Shown: positions 1 through 10,929 of the stretch, one piece after another | How the letters are laid out: each line of letters opens with the position of its first letter | Position numbering within the stretch: position 1 is the stretch's first letter | Source: Nemertoderma westbladi | Taxonomy: Eukaryota > Xenacoelomorpha > Nemertodermatida > Nemertodermatidae | Length of the DNA stretch: 64,000 nucleotides | Assembly: GCA_032718475.1 (NCBI GenBank) | Contig: JAUCBJ010008392.1 | Span: 1-64,000, forward strand | Direction: 5' to 3' | Translations under genes and position numbers: made by a program | The notes under the pieces: generated by a model | Seen by the model: only the letters and a program-made list of their open reading frames with translations | Told to the model about the DNA's origin: nothing | The model's database searches: none

Positions 1-1098
1 CCCTCAGTTGGTTCGTCCACCTCGCTGCTTTCCTCTTCCCAATCACTTACCTGATCTATTTGTTCGTGTGGCATTCTCTCTTCGAGAGTTCTACGGGAAG
101 GGCCAGTAAAGTACCAACCTACTCTAGTTCTTACCGCATAGGTTTGCAGTGGTTGTGGTTGAGCAGGCCGTTTCTCTAATGTTTCGAGCGCCTCGTGCGC
201 GTTTTGGCCGATAAGTATTTGCACTCCAGGATAATCTGTCTGGAATCGAGGTATCTTAAGATGTTGGACGCTCTCATCTTCGTCCCAATTATAAAGGTCT
301 GCTTGAGTAGTAGCAAAGTTCTTTATAGCCACCATTTTTACTGACCTTATACCTTGTGTTCCTAACTTATCCTGGGGGGTGGACAACACACCTACATAGT
401 AATCTGCCGTTAGGGTAGATTTCCAAACCTGCATAATTCCTGACATATTCAATTTAGTCCGGAACTTGGGTTGTCCAGCAAAGATATCTTCGGCTAGTTC
501 TTGATCGATGAATGTTCCTGTGCTGCCGGAGTCCAGGAGGGCGTTCACTATGTAGCTTTTGTTAAGACCGTGAACTCTTACCTGAACTACAGGAAATTCT
601 CTGATTCCTACGTTGGAAGCTGGAGCTTTCCAAGATGGTTGTTTGGCGAAATTAGTTGGGGAAAACTCATTGTTGATGTCCTTTTCGTAAGTAAGTGCTC
701 GATACACCGCGGTGTTTATTAGATAACAGGATTCATTAGCGTCGGAGAATTCGTCAGTATAGAATCCTTCCATCTCAGACTCTTGATCGGTGTCATTTAC
801 GTCACTAAATTGGACATGTAGTTCGGGCTCACTTACCTGACTCTGTTTGTCTCGTTCAAACTCACTGTGTAACAAGATGTGATGTTTCGCGCCACACTTT
901 TCACACTTTAGGTCGGAGTAACAGGTTCGCCGTTGGTGTCCTGGTCTGAGGCAATTATAGCATAACCGCTTGTCCCACACAACGGTACGTCTGTCTATAA
1001 GTGATTTCTTTAGAAATTCAGCACACGCACTCAAACGGTGGGTCCCGTCGCACAGCGCACAGTTAGGTTTGATGTTACTCACTTTACCTTGATTAACT
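1..1098 (-). CDS. BEL/Pao element 1: zinc knuckles and retropepsin-like protease (partial, runs off left edge)
   Basis: An open minus-strand frame without any stop runs from about 1098 to the window edge (about 366 codons). It begins with CCHC-type nucleic-acid-binding knuckles: CALCDGTHRLSAC, then CYNCLRPGHQRRTC near 962-921, then CEKCGAKHH. An aspartic-protease active site, LLDSGSTGTFID, follows near 545-510. Further on comes the IGQNAHE and GWYFTGP region typical of the Pao peptidase family (DUF1758-like). This order is the usual C-terminal gag to protease order of BEL/Pao polyproteins. It is offset by one base from the upstream gag frame, which stops at 1093-1095, so a single indel near 1100 separates two parts of one polyprotein. 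RT, RNase H and integrase would lie outside the window. I am sure of the family, less so of whether the frameshift is decay or programmed. Confidence 0.85.
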
Positions 1099-4000
1099 CT
1101 GATGCACTCTAGTTTTTTCTTCGGGCTTTCTTCCGCGCATTCTACTAGGAGACTGAGGAGGGGTCTTAGCAATCTGTTCTCTCCTATTGTTGGTTCGAGC
1201 CTTGTATTTACTTACGTCCTTTGAGGTTTTGTCAACATAATAAGATCGGTCTGTATCTTTCCCGCTGTCCTCTTCTTGGGAAGCTTGGCTTTCGCCGTCG
1301 TCAGTGTAACACACCGGTGTTACTCTTCTCCTAGAAGTGGGTTTCTCACTTACCTTATTTTCCGATGTTTTCTCTCTGGACTGCTTGATGAGTTGTAGTT
1401 TGACTTCACCATCTAAGAAAGACATGAGATCAGCCATGGTAGGACTTCGTCGTTGTTGTTCATTCATGTACAACACTTTCTTGTCCCAGCGTGTACATAC
1501 TCCACCCTTTGGTAAAGTAGAGACTACGGCTCCAATAACCATGGAACTCTGATATTCGTGCGACTTACCTAACCAGTCCAGTTGTCTACAGATCTCTTGA
1601 ATTTCATCGGAAAACTCTATAATCCCACTACTAAGGAAGTGTCGGGGGGCTACTAATTTTGCGTACAAATACTTAGCTATGTTATCCTTGTTACCATACC
1701 TGATGTTTAATGTATCCCAAACTTGTCTTAATCCTTCTGGATGTCCAATAAACTTTAACGCCATTAACTTGGGAGGTCCTTCCAAGCACTTGATGAGGAA
1801 TCTAAGTTTCTCTCCGTTAGATAGTACAGAGTTCTGTATGCTATCTTTGTAATATTCGTTGAAAGGTAACCATTTCATCTCATCTCCATTGAATTTGACG
1901 ATCTCTCCCACTTTGACCGCTTGGCGGGCTTCTGTTCTAGCCATCTGACGCGTAAAGCTTTCTTGGGCCATCGTGTTATTTAATATCGAATTATCGGTAT
2001 ATAAATTTCTCGGATCATTATCAGGTCTATAGGGAATATCATTAATAACAGGTCTATAATCACCCTTAATAGGGTTTGCTATAGGAGTTTCAACTTCACT
2101 AGCAGTATAGATGCGTGTAGGCTCCACACCTTGCGCATGTAATACTTCAGACCTAACAGGTTGACACAATGTTACAGGGGGTATTGGTATGCCCTTTTGT
2201 ATATTGACTAATTTGTCGCGTTCTAGCGCGATACTTTGCTGCACTTCTTGCAACTCTGCTCTACCTTCCCTCACTGTTCCCTTAAGTTGGTGGACAGTCT
2301 CCTGCATCTGTCCCAGCAGGAGATTCATCCCACGCCGTCCCTCTTCCACCCACTCAACCGCCGAAGCGGGAGTCGCCAACATAGTAGCGGGCTGACGCGG
2401 GACGACGGGAGACAAATTTTTAATTTCTCTCTCTGCTATCTGGACAGGGATATTCTCTTGGACTGTTCCACCGGGTACAGGCAGTGTAGTACTATGTAAA
2501 GGGAATTTAGAGTTAAGCTCTGGAAGTACAGGGGTCTCTAACACAGAAGTGACTTTGGGAACGACAGGCCTAATTATCTCAGGCTCATCAACTATTGTAG
2601 AGAGTCTTTGGACCTTAATACTTTGGGCTGTAGGTTCTATACTACTCAAGTCTGTGCTAGCTAGCTGTCTTCTAACAGCTGGGGGCAAATCAGGCAATTT
2701 GCGACGGTAAGATGTTTTTCTACGCCTACTTAGATGAGATCTATTTCCTCCGCCTTCAGGATCGGTAGTATCGCCTTCCTCCGAGGATGTGTATCCCTGG
2801 CGCTTGGGAGTAGATTTTCTCATCATCTGCATCTGATTAGCAGTAAACTGTTTATTTATACTGTCTTGCGTCTCTTGCAGATTTTCCAACTCTAGTTGGA
2901 TAGTCTCCTCAGACGCTCTCCGTTCTGCTTCTGCCACTGTTGCCTTTCTTTCGGCTTCCGCCGCTTTTCTTTCTGCTTCTGCTTCTGCCGCTTTTCTTTC
3001 GGCTTCTGCTGCTGCTGCTTTTCTTTCGGCTTCTGCTTCTGCTGCTTTTCTTTCGGCTTCTGCTTCTGCTGCTTTTCTTTCGGCTTCTGCTTCTTTTCTT
3101 TCTGCTTCTGCTTCCGCCGCCGCTGCTGCTGCTACCTTTCTTCTCTCTATCAGTTCTTTCTTTACTTGTTCTTCTCGGACTCTAGTGAGGCGGAGTTTTT
3201 CATCACATTCAGCTTGGTTTGCAGCTAACATTTCGGCATCGATTGAGTCCAACACAAGCTTGGTTCCTTCACTATTAGGGGAAAGTCCAGACAGCCGTCT
3301 CCTCAACTCTTCGTCTCCTAGGAATCGCTGATAGTCGGACAAATAAATGTCGATAGCGTCTCTAGTTCGCGGTTTCTCGGCGGTCTCTTCGCTTTCCGCT
3401 TGAGAAAGGGTGACATCAGTTTGTTCTTCACAGGTTGATCTCTCAGCCAGCTGGGATTTCCACTGGGCCGTTTCCTGTACTTTGAGATCTACCCGATGTA
3501 ACCAAGTTTTGACAGCAACCTGCAGCGACGTGTCCTGTCTTCTTTTGGAAGTTTCCTCAAAGGCTGAGAGGATTAGTCGTATGCGTAGGGTTCTTTCGCG
3601 TATTTGATATAGCAGCTCTTCCTGCTCTTGAGGTCCTTGAGGTTGTCGAAACAGTTGTTCTTCCAATCGATCCAAGGAGCCGAAGAATCCCTGCACATAT
3701 CCTGCTGCCGACCTCTTCCAAACAGCTGGATCCATTGTATCTTTAGCCACTCCCATCCTGTGTATATCTTCCCAAGTAGCCTCGGACAGATCCAACGGGA
3801 GTCCGAGTCCGGGAAAGTTCCATTGTGATTCAACAATAGATATCAATTCTTCCCTGGCGTATCCCGCGTAATTATCTTGGGTCGCTCGCTTATTCCTCGC
3901 CCAGTCGGCTTGATGTTCTTCCACCGCAATGAATATAGTAGTTAGCACTGCAGCAGGAAGGGTAAGAAGGGGGTCCGAGTAGACTGTATCGGCCATCTGC

Positions 4001-4308
4001 ACTCCGTGTTCGGGGGTCAGCTCTACAGTATCCGAACTGCTGGAGCTATCGGGTCGCTGGGAAGTATGTTCTTGACCAAGATGTTGCTGCGATGAGACGA
4101 CTGCCTCTTGGTTCCGTTTGACCTGTGCCCGAGTGCCTATGATGGACCTATGGTGGATTAGCCTAGGGTCTGATACTACTGGAGGGATGACCTTTTTTGC
4201 AGTAGGAGGTGAGCTGAACTCCTTTCTTACTCGCTCCACACTCCTATCTGAGTCACAGATAGTTGTATCGATCAGACTGTCTGACAGGTTTTGCTGAGTG
4301 TCAGACAT
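1093..4308 (-). CDS. BEL/Pao element 1: gag polyprotein
   Basis: Frame of 1071 residues starting at ATG 4308-4306. The N-terminal third is polar and Ser/Thr-rich. Residues about 386-476 form a charged Ala/Glu/Arg/Lys tract of AEAERKAA-type repeats, predicted to be a long single helix or coiled coil. Residues about 797-976 match the BEL/Pao gag domain (DUF1759-like): a FNGDEMKWLPFNEYY start, LRFLIKCLEG, then IRYGNKDNIAKYLYAKL. The C-terminus is basic and Ser-rich (RRRVTP, SPSRMRGRKPEEK). In the family this protein assembles the cytoplasmic particle and binds element RNA. The frame ends at a TAA at 1093-1095, and the zinc-knuckle/protease frame continues one base out of register. At over 1000 residues before the knuckles it is long for a BEL gag because of the N-terminal and helical extensions. 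Confidence 0.85.
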   Translation of the reverse strand: MSDTQQNLSDSLIDTTICDSDRSVERVRKEFSSPPTAKKVIPPVVSDPRLIHHRSIIGTRAQVKRNQEAVVSSQQHLGQEHTSQRPDSSSSSDTVELTPEHGVQMADTVYSDPLLTLPAAVLTTIFIAVEEHQADWARNKRATQDNYAGYAREELISIVESQWNFPGLGLPLDLSEATWEDIHRMGVAKDTMDPAVWKRSAAGYVQGFFGSLDRLEEQLFRQPQGPQEQEELLYQIRERTLRIRLILSAFEETSKRRQDTSLQVAVKTWLHRVDLKVQETAQWKSQLAERSTCEEQTDVTLSQAESEETAEKPRTRDAIDIYLSDYQRFLGDEELRRRLSGLSPNSEGTKLVLDSIDAEMLAANQAECDEKLRLTRVREEQVKKELIERRKVAAAAAAEAEAERKEAEAERKAAEAEAERKAAEAEAERKAAAAEAERKAAEAEAERKAAEAERKATVAEAERRASEETIQLELENLQETQDSINKQFTANQMQMMRKSTPKRQGYTSSEEGDTTDPEGGGNRSHLSRRRKTSYRRKLPDLPPAVRRQLASTDLSSIEPTAQSIKVQRLSTIVDEPEIIRPVVPKVTSVLETPVLPELNSKFPLHSTTLPVPGGTVQENIPVQIAEREIKNLSPVVPRQPATMLATPASAVEWVEEGRRGMNLLLGQMQETVHQLKGTVREGRAELQEVQQSIALERDKLVNIQKGIPIPPVTLCQPVRSEVLHAQGVEPTRIYTASEVETPIANPIKGDYRPVINDIPYRPDNDPRNLYTDNSILNNTMAQESFTRQMARTEARQAVKVGEIVKFNGDEMKWLPFNEYYKDSIQNSVLSNGEKLRFLIKCLEGPPKLMALKFIGHPEGLRQVWDTLNIRYGNKDNIAKYLYAKLVAPRHFLSSGIIEFSDEIQEICRQLDWLGKSHEYQSSMVIGAVVSTLPKGGVCTRWDKKVLYMNEQQRRSPTMADLMSFLDGEVKLQLIKQSREKTSENKVSEKPTSRRRVTPVCYTDDGESQASQEEDSGKDTDRSYYVDKTSKDVSKYKARTNNRREQIAKTPPQSPSRMRGRKPEEKTRVHQS

Positions 4309-4442
4309 GTTTGGCTATACAGTTGAATGTCTACTACTATAGTTTCAGTTAAAGCAAGTCTGGTAATTCAGTATGACCGCAAGCCTAGCGATTTATTACC
4401 GATACCGTTACTCAGTGTAACGTGATATATATACAATATATT

Positions 4443-4692
4443 AGAATACCGGTATGCTTATAATATATATATAAGTATTATTACAGACTAGATTTGTCAC
4501 AGAGTACCGGTATATAATTTTAGCACAAATATATATAAATATATAATAGGCCTATCGTGAATACCGGTATGCAGCTTACACTTATAGTATATAAGTATAA
4601 TTCTGGACTAGAATTAATTACAGAGTACCGGTATGATTTCAGCTCAAATTTATAGAAATAAATATAATAAGCCTATTGTAAGTACCGGTATG
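4443..4692. repeat. Two-copy tandem repeat, unit about 118 bp, with TACCGGTA every 57-63 bp
   Basis: The motif TACCGGTA recurs near 4449, 4506, 4564, 4627 and 4684. Alternate motifs sit in matching contexts (GAATACCGGTATGC against CAGAGTACCGGTAT), so the repeat unit is a diverged dimer of about 118 bp present twice. The spacers are rich in ATATA. Confidence 0.7.
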
Positions 4693-5631
4693 TCAATTAT
4701 TTTTAGAATAATTGAATTTCTGAATATTTTAAGGTTACTTGGTTACTTTAACTTACTTTATTACCGTTATTTAAGCAGTAGTCCAACTGATATTGAGACC
4801 TAGTTGTTGTCTGGCAGGCCTACTATTTATAAATCGTTTGAGTTGATTTATAATAGATATATACCCGTTTAAATGGGTTTTTTGTCAATATTTGAAATAA
4901 ATGTTATTATTTCTGGGGGAGTCACTACACAGAAGCTGTGCGCTCTCAGTGAAGTGCTATTTATTTGACACTAAAACTGATAATTCTAATTTACCTAAGT
5001 TACTTAATACTACAAATTACTTACGATACTGGTGAGATTAATTCTCTAATTAAAACACAACAAAATATTACGTACGAAATTTTTAGGGTAATTTTACAGG
5101 AAGTCTACAAACCAGCCTAACAAAGGGTTAGAATTCTGGTTATTACAACGGACAGGGTACTACGGTATTTGAAATAATAAGTAGTAGTAAATATATTGTA
5201 CTGTCCAGATAGGAAAATACCACCGCCTGACGACCTATAACCGTATCGCTATAGGTACTACGTTATGTATCACGGATTGTTCCTACCTAGAAGTTAATAG
5301 AGCTAACGAATGTGCCTATCAACCACTTTACAACACAAATATACTGCCTCACACTAATTACTTCGGAAAGCACTGTACACTAAACCCTAAATTAGGTACA
5401 AGTACCGGTATAACAAATAATCAGTAGTTAAATATACTTGAACAGTTAAAAGAACCACGGCATCTGCTGGAGTGACCGAAGCACAAAATCTCCAGTCTTT
5501 ACCTACGCCGAGCAGCCCTGATGTAGTACCGGGGTTAGTTTAACTATAACGGTATGTATAACAAGCACAATTACTGTAGGAATAAACTTGGGGACATGAA
5601 TGTTGCGAATAATCGCATAAACTCTGAATAA

Positions 5632-6216
5632 TAAATATTACGCTACCCGTACAGAATACTCAAACAAAATACAAACCAAACGCTGGCAGACTACTATCAA
5701 GCCTAAACAAACTACAGTATGTGCAGATTCTGAAACTGTTAGTTAGTATGCGTTCTAACACGGTAGTACGACTTATTCTTTAAGAGGGGATTGACCTTAC
5801 AGCATATGGCTGCCCCAACTTACTAACGGCACTTTATCAGACAACTCTACACACGCAGCAATCCCTTCAGACCTAAAAATAGCTAGACAACAATCCAGCC
5901 TACAAAATATTTGAGTAATAACTATTACGGTACCTGAACAGACCACACAAACAAACACAGGCTAAAACACTGGCAGACTACGATCAAGCCTAAATAAACT
6001 ACAGTATATGCAGACTCTGAAACTGTTAGTTAGTATGCGTTCTAACACGGTAGTACGACTTATTCTTTAAGAGGGGATTGACCTTACAGCATATGGCTGC
6101 CCCAACTTACTAACGGCACTTTATCAGACAAACTCTACACACGCCGTAATCTCTCCAAACTCAACAACAGTCAGACAGCAGCTCAGCCTACAATTATCTG
6201 AACAATCTGAGCAGGG
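5632..6216. repeat. Direct tandem duplication, unit about 293 bp, in the element 1 leader
   Basis: The segment with GCAGACTACTATCAAGCC, GTTAGTTAGTATGCGTTC and GACTTATTCTTTAAGAGG (from about 5687) recurs almost unchanged about 293 bp later (from about 5967). It includes a stretch of well over 100 bases with very few differences. The outer parts are more diverged. Confidence 0.85.
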
Positions 6217-6374
6217 TCACACGCCTTCTGCTCAATATTAGCCTACTAGGAAATAAAACCGACAGAAATAGGTAAAATCTCAATAAAAATTCAGGGCTGC
6301 AGTCCCTGATTAAGTACTAAGACCTACCGGTATACACCAATCAAATTCGAATAATACTAATGTACTGATACAGC

Positions 6375-6500
6375 AGTACCGGTTAGGACAGTTGGGCCTA
6401 CAGACCTACAGAAGTACCGGTTCTGGCAGTTGGACCTACGGACCTACAGCAGTACCGGTTCTGGCAGTTGGGCCTACTGACCTACGGAAGTACCGGTTCA
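6375..6500. repeat. 38-bp tandem repeat, 3.3 copies
   Basis: AGTACCGGTT occurs at 6375, 6413, 6451 and 6489, an exact 38-bp period. The units carry GGCAGTTGG and CCTACAGACCTACAG-type blocks. It lies about 70 bp inside the element 1 internal region, next to the LTR. Confidence 0.85.
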
Positions 6501-6565
6501 GGTTACCGGTCACTACGGTATTTTGCAACCTTATTGCCTACTGCAATAAGATATTAAACTGTTAC

Positions 6566-7340
6566 TGTTCGCGCTTTTGAAGACCTTTAGCAGTTTAACC
6601 TGCCAAAATTTATATGTCTTTTAGTTAATTAAAACACCTTTAGCATACGACAATATTTTATGCTAATACACAAAACATTACCCGAAGTCAGCCCATGCGC
6701 GATCATTCACCCGATGGATCTACACCCGGGAGGCTGAATTCGGCTGCTTAAATTTTATTATTGCAGTGTAAGGTTGCAGTGTAAACCTACTGTATTATTC
6801 GATAGATCGTTAATAATTAATTTCTGACAGATATTATTGGCTTTCGGGAAATATTAACAGTTCCTTTAGGACGTGGCGCTCTATCTATTTAAACAGAACT
6901 AGGACTTATACTAAACGCAACGATACTGCTTATGATTAAAGTATAAAGCGCATTCTTTAGGAAATGCTTTGTTACCAATCACAATCATGCACACTATTCT
7001 GCCGACCGTCAGTATATTTGATCACACATAAAGAGAGCAGCAATTGACTCATGTAGGGTCTGCTAAATAACATTAGATTCAATACACACCACATTAATAT
7101 AAATCGCAATTGTTATATATAGCCTGTCTCTCTAACCTGTAGTGTATCAAGAAAATTGGGAAATTTGGGTGATTTATCCGTATTATCCAAAGAGCAATAT
7201 TTCCATCAACAAATAGATACAATTAATAACTGACGGTAAATAACAGTACAAACAATATGATTAATAGTGAGTTAAGATTGATTAGTTAGGTGATTTAAGT
7301 TAGGTAACAGTTTATACTTTCGATAATTTAAGCAGTTTTA
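6566..7340 (-). repeat. BEL/Pao element 1: 5' LTR (about 0.8 kb)
   Basis: Read on the minus strand, this segment aligns along its whole length with the plus strand of about 54451-55269. Shared blocks include TTCCTTTAGGACGTGGCGCT, CATTCTTTAGGAAATGC, GGTTAGAGAGAC and the terminal AAAGCGCGAACA. Both copies end at the same bases, GCGCGAACA, after which they diverge at once, which fixes the 3' LTR edge at 6566. The 5' edge is less certain: TGTTACC at 7309-7303 would pair with the AACA end, but weak similarity continues to about 7340. The copies differ by many substitutions and small indels, so they are old or from different subfamilies. Confidence 0.75.
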
Positions 7341-9229
7341 CTAGAGTTCTTCCCAAAAAGCCGGTGTTATGGCGAAAATGGGAACACAACAACAGAATCA
7401 TATAAAATCATATGACTAGAATGACTATACGAGTATACCAACTACCCTTATTCCCCGAAGCTCCCGTCCAACACAGAGGATGAGCAGTGAGATAGGAAAT
7501 TCAGTTCAGTAGCTCTGGGATAGGTCGAAATCAACGCCCACTCAAATTCTATTGGCCGATACGGACAGCAAGGCTAAGGCAACCTCTCTAAGCTAGTTGG
7601 CCGATTAAACTGAGCCCAGATATCTCCGTACAGCACATCAGCCAATAAGCTGGTAGCTTGCACTATTTTAGTTATAAATCCCTTTGAGAGTATTCTAGCG
7701 ACTGGGGGGGAACTGGCCAGCAAAGGCAAACGTATCAGTTATCCCACAAAAGCTTTTACAACATCTAGCTAAAAGTTTAGTTATAGGGGTTTTCCAGGTC
7801 GCAAAATTCATTTCAAGCGTGATTTTTAACATTTGTTGACTTGCAGAATGTATGTTTGGCTGTCAGACTGTCGGTTATATCTTGACGGACAGACTAACAG
7901 GCCTTCAGACAGAAACGTCAAGGCCAAATTTCAATATGATAACAGAAATGAAGTCACGGACCAACCAACCAACGGACAAACATACTGACGGACAAGACGA
8001 CATAGTCAAACGGACAGACAACCATATCTCGAGAAGTAAGACAGAACTTGCTAAATGGTTTTCAAATTTGGACTCTTCATAAAAAATATGTTCTAGATAA
8101 TATACAAAAAAACTGTGTAAGAATTCTTGAAATAGCCCCCCCCCCCCCCCCCCCCCCCTCCTTAAAGAGTTGCCCAAAATCTACAAATTTCCCCTTATAC
8201 ATTCAAGATTAAAAAATAAACCAAAAACAAGAAAATATCAGCCTTCGAAACCCTCTATACTAATCATATACATAAATATACTATAGATAATCAGCTTTGA
8301 TTGTTAATAATGAATTCAACACACCAAAAAATAGTATATTTAGTAGTATATTACAATAAACTCTCAACAGTTGGTAATTCATTATTTATTACGAATCATA
8401 CCAAGTTCCTCCATATCTAACTAATTATCTAACTAAATAATATACATAATAAATAATTGTTCAATATCAGGCGGGATGCCATCTCAATACATTTTTTTTT
8501 TTAATTAACAAATCCCGTTACCAATCCCAACGGAATTGTACGCTAATTAAATTATTATTTCATAGATTTTGGTAGCATTTACCCCGACATACCAGACCTT
8601 GAAATCAGAGACCTTCGTCGTCTTTGGGTAATTTGGTATGTAAGTTTAAGCTTTGAACAAGGCAACCCTGGTCAACAATAGATGTATTACAGTGTAACAA
8701 ATTTTGGATTGATTTCTTAGAATAGAATTCATATTAGTATTACTCCTTATATCCAACTATTCAAATCATGATTATTATACAGTATTATAGTATTTACGGA
8801 GATATTTATGAAATAGTATTATTATAAATATGCAAAAGTGTGTTTGCTATCTGTCCTAGTGGGTGCTGGTAGTGCCGTGCCCTTCAGAAGAAGCATTCAT
8901 AGTCGTAGGCTCTTCGGCTAAACTGTATAGTGTACAGGGCCTACATTACTACAGTATTAATAATAAATGTTTATTTGAATTAGATGCTGAGCGAGATTTG
9001 TTGTTGATTGAAGTTTTGCACACAAACTCATATGATACGCATCATTCTTATTGGACGAATAGTCTTTCAGAAAAATTCCATCAAAAATTTCACCTCGGGG
9101 GAAATATTTTTGAGATTCCTGAACTGAATATATGTAGCAGCGGATACTACTGTATTTGCATAGACTTTCTTGTAACTGTCTCTTTGAAATTATCTGTGAA
9201 AAATAGTGAAGGGAATAGTAAATGGGATA
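7341..9229. other. Anonymous AT-rich DNA with low-complexity tracts
   Basis: No coding region is supported. The segment holds a run of 23 C at 8136-8158, a CGGACAGAC-rich low-complexity stretch at about 7880-8030, and CCAAT (7640) followed by TTATAAAT (about 7672) on the plus strand, which could be a weak promoter-like arrangement. Short open frames here show no family features. Confidence 0.4.
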
Positions 9230-9485
9230 CACGCAAGACCTGAGGCAATCCGAATGCCCCTATGTCTTGGCTGCTACCTAAAAGGCGTGGAGGGCACCAC
9301 ATTAGCTCCCAAGGATGAACACAATATTTCTTTTTTCTTTACTCCCCAAGCTGAAGCCAGATTCCTATACCGCTGGGTTGGCGCACCAGTTACGAAATTA
9401 TAACTGGCTTGACAAGGGATCGAACCCGGGATCACCCAGTTAGAAGCAAAGCGAGTGAGCACTCCTCCAAGTAGCTAGAGCTTAA
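9230..9485 (-). repeat. tRNA-derived SINE, copy 1
   Basis: Read on the minus strand, a tRNA-like head includes a pol III box B, GGGTTCGATCCC (about 9429-9418). It is preceded by GCTCACTCGCTTTGC and followed by the core start GCCAGTTATAATTTCG. The order head, core and downstream GGGGAGTAAAG matches the copy at 16800-17010, which supports a dispersed SINE family rather than a tRNA gene. The acceptor stem is not intact. Boundaries are approximate. Confidence 0.6.
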
Positions 9486-10459
9486 ATTGATAGCTGATCG
9501 CAACCATTGAAACTTTGAGTAAAATGACTTCAAAGTTAGCGACTTGCACTGCACACGGCTCATTCGCTAACGACTACAGCTTGATTTAAGAAACAATATC
9601 AGCATATTTTCCTTTCGTGAGTTACATACTGTAGCATCATAGATTGCTGAATTAATTACATTCAGATTCAGCTTGTTCACGAAACAACGCTTTACATGCG
9701 TTATTTTTTCATAGGGGGGCAAATATTAAAACTTACTATTTAATTAATCTAAATCGAATCGGTATTGTTACCGTCTACTATTGATTTACCGTCTGCAATT
9801 ACAGCTGGAAGTCATTATTTTTGGTATTGATAGGGAGGGGCCTACCGTCTATTGATTTTCTGTCCGCAAGCAACAGATGATGTCATTAGTTTTTGTATTG
9901 TTATGTAAATATAGTTATGATAATTCATTTTAGTAGCTTAATATGAAAATATACAGTAATGGGTTATTATAATATTTGAAGCTTTCCTTTCTCAATCAAT
10001 CCTTTATCATTATATCATAGATATAATTATTTTATGAAATTCTGTATTGCCAATTAATTAACATTATTATTGTATACTATATATATAATAAGATATCAAC
10101 AACCATGACTTTAGCAGGAAATGCACTGATATAAAAGACAATAATTAGAAAATGAAACTTGGGTATCTTACCCTGTAAACTCAGTGAAAAAAATCGCACC
10201 AAAAATGTGGAAATGTATAATCGGAACTCGCCCCATCATGCTTAAGGGCCCAACAACACCACGCTACCTCCTTTCATTGCCTTAATTGCTTATTGTATGC
10301 TGTACGATATACCGGTACCTGTATTCCTTTAGTACAAATCAGTTGACAATCGGACATCTTTTATAAGCAACATTATGAAAGGAGTACCAGATTTATATTA
10401 GGAAAATATACCGATAATGTATAGTACAGGAGTTCCAATAGGAAAAATATAATTATTTG
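9486..10459. other. Anonymous AT-rich DNA
   Basis: No gene, RNA or element is recognised. The composition is AT-rich with scattered short repeats (ACCGTCTA/ACCGTCTG near 9770-9860). Confidence 0.4.
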
Positions 10460-10700
10460 ACTAGGACTAGGATCGGCATGCTGCATTGCAGCTGCATTTT
10501 TAAGAATGCTGTGCCGGCTTGTCGACAAAATTGTCGACAACTCCCTATCACGCGGTAAGATCATCTGTATCTTCAAGGCCAGTGTCCTTTAAGATGAGTC
10601 TCAAGAAAGTCACGGGCTGTCCACCATGCTTATTCACTCCACGAGGCTGCCCATGCATAAGATTATGCACTGTCTGGTCCTCACGCAATGTCCTGCAAAG
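10460..10700 (-). mobile_element. 5'-truncated 3' end of LINE A
   Basis: The sequence matches the reverse complement of about 62735-62985, the 3' end of LINE A. Shared blocks include GGATCGGCATGCTGCATTGC, GCTGTGCCGGCTTGTC, AGGCCAGTGTCCTTTAAGAT and CAATGTCCTGCAAAG. The left end shows a decayed (CTA)n tail, ACTAGGACTAGG, corresponding to the (TAG)n tail of the full copy. Only the last 240 bp or so remain, typical of a LINE dead on arrival. Several substitutions and an 8-bp deletion separate it from the full copy. Confidence 0.85.
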
Positions 10701-10929
10701 CACAACCATTTATTTACTTATTATTATTTATTATTATTAATTATGCTTTTTTTATGCTTTAATTTGGCTAATTATTTGAGGTTCTTTAGGAATAAATTTT
10801 GCAAGTAGATGAACCAACTTCATTACCGGTACTAACTATAAAATCAGATAAAACGTTGTCAATTATAATTACAAAGCCCCCCACAGAATGCATGCACTGG
10901 CTCTTAAATCGTTGTCAATTACAATTACA
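10701..10929. other. Spacer with a short direct repeat
   Basis: The phrase GTTGTCAATTAYAATTACAA followed by AGCCC occurs twice (about 10856 and 10915), a 59-bp offset immediately before satellite array 1. Nothing else is recognised. Confidence 0.5.

Larger units (their letters stand above)
4309..6565 (-). other. Long 5' leader of BEL/Pao element 1
   Basis: About 2.26 kb of noncoding, AT-rich DNA lies between the element 1 LTR end at 6566 and the gag ATG at 4308. Stops are frequent in all frames. It holds three separate tandem duplications, annotated below, and the palindromic octamer TACCGGTA recurs. I could not recognise a convincing tRNA primer-binding site directly next to the LTR end. 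Element 2 has a comparably long leader, so this seems to be a property of the lineage. Confidence 0.6.

Noticed and set aside
2896-3228. Cys/Phe-rich plus-strand frame
   Set aside because: Antisense shadow of the Ala/Glu/Arg/Lys repeat of element 1 gag.
8863-9243. 126-residue open frame
   Set aside because: No motif, no repeat in other frames, overlaps an opposing frame and a SINE; most likely chance.
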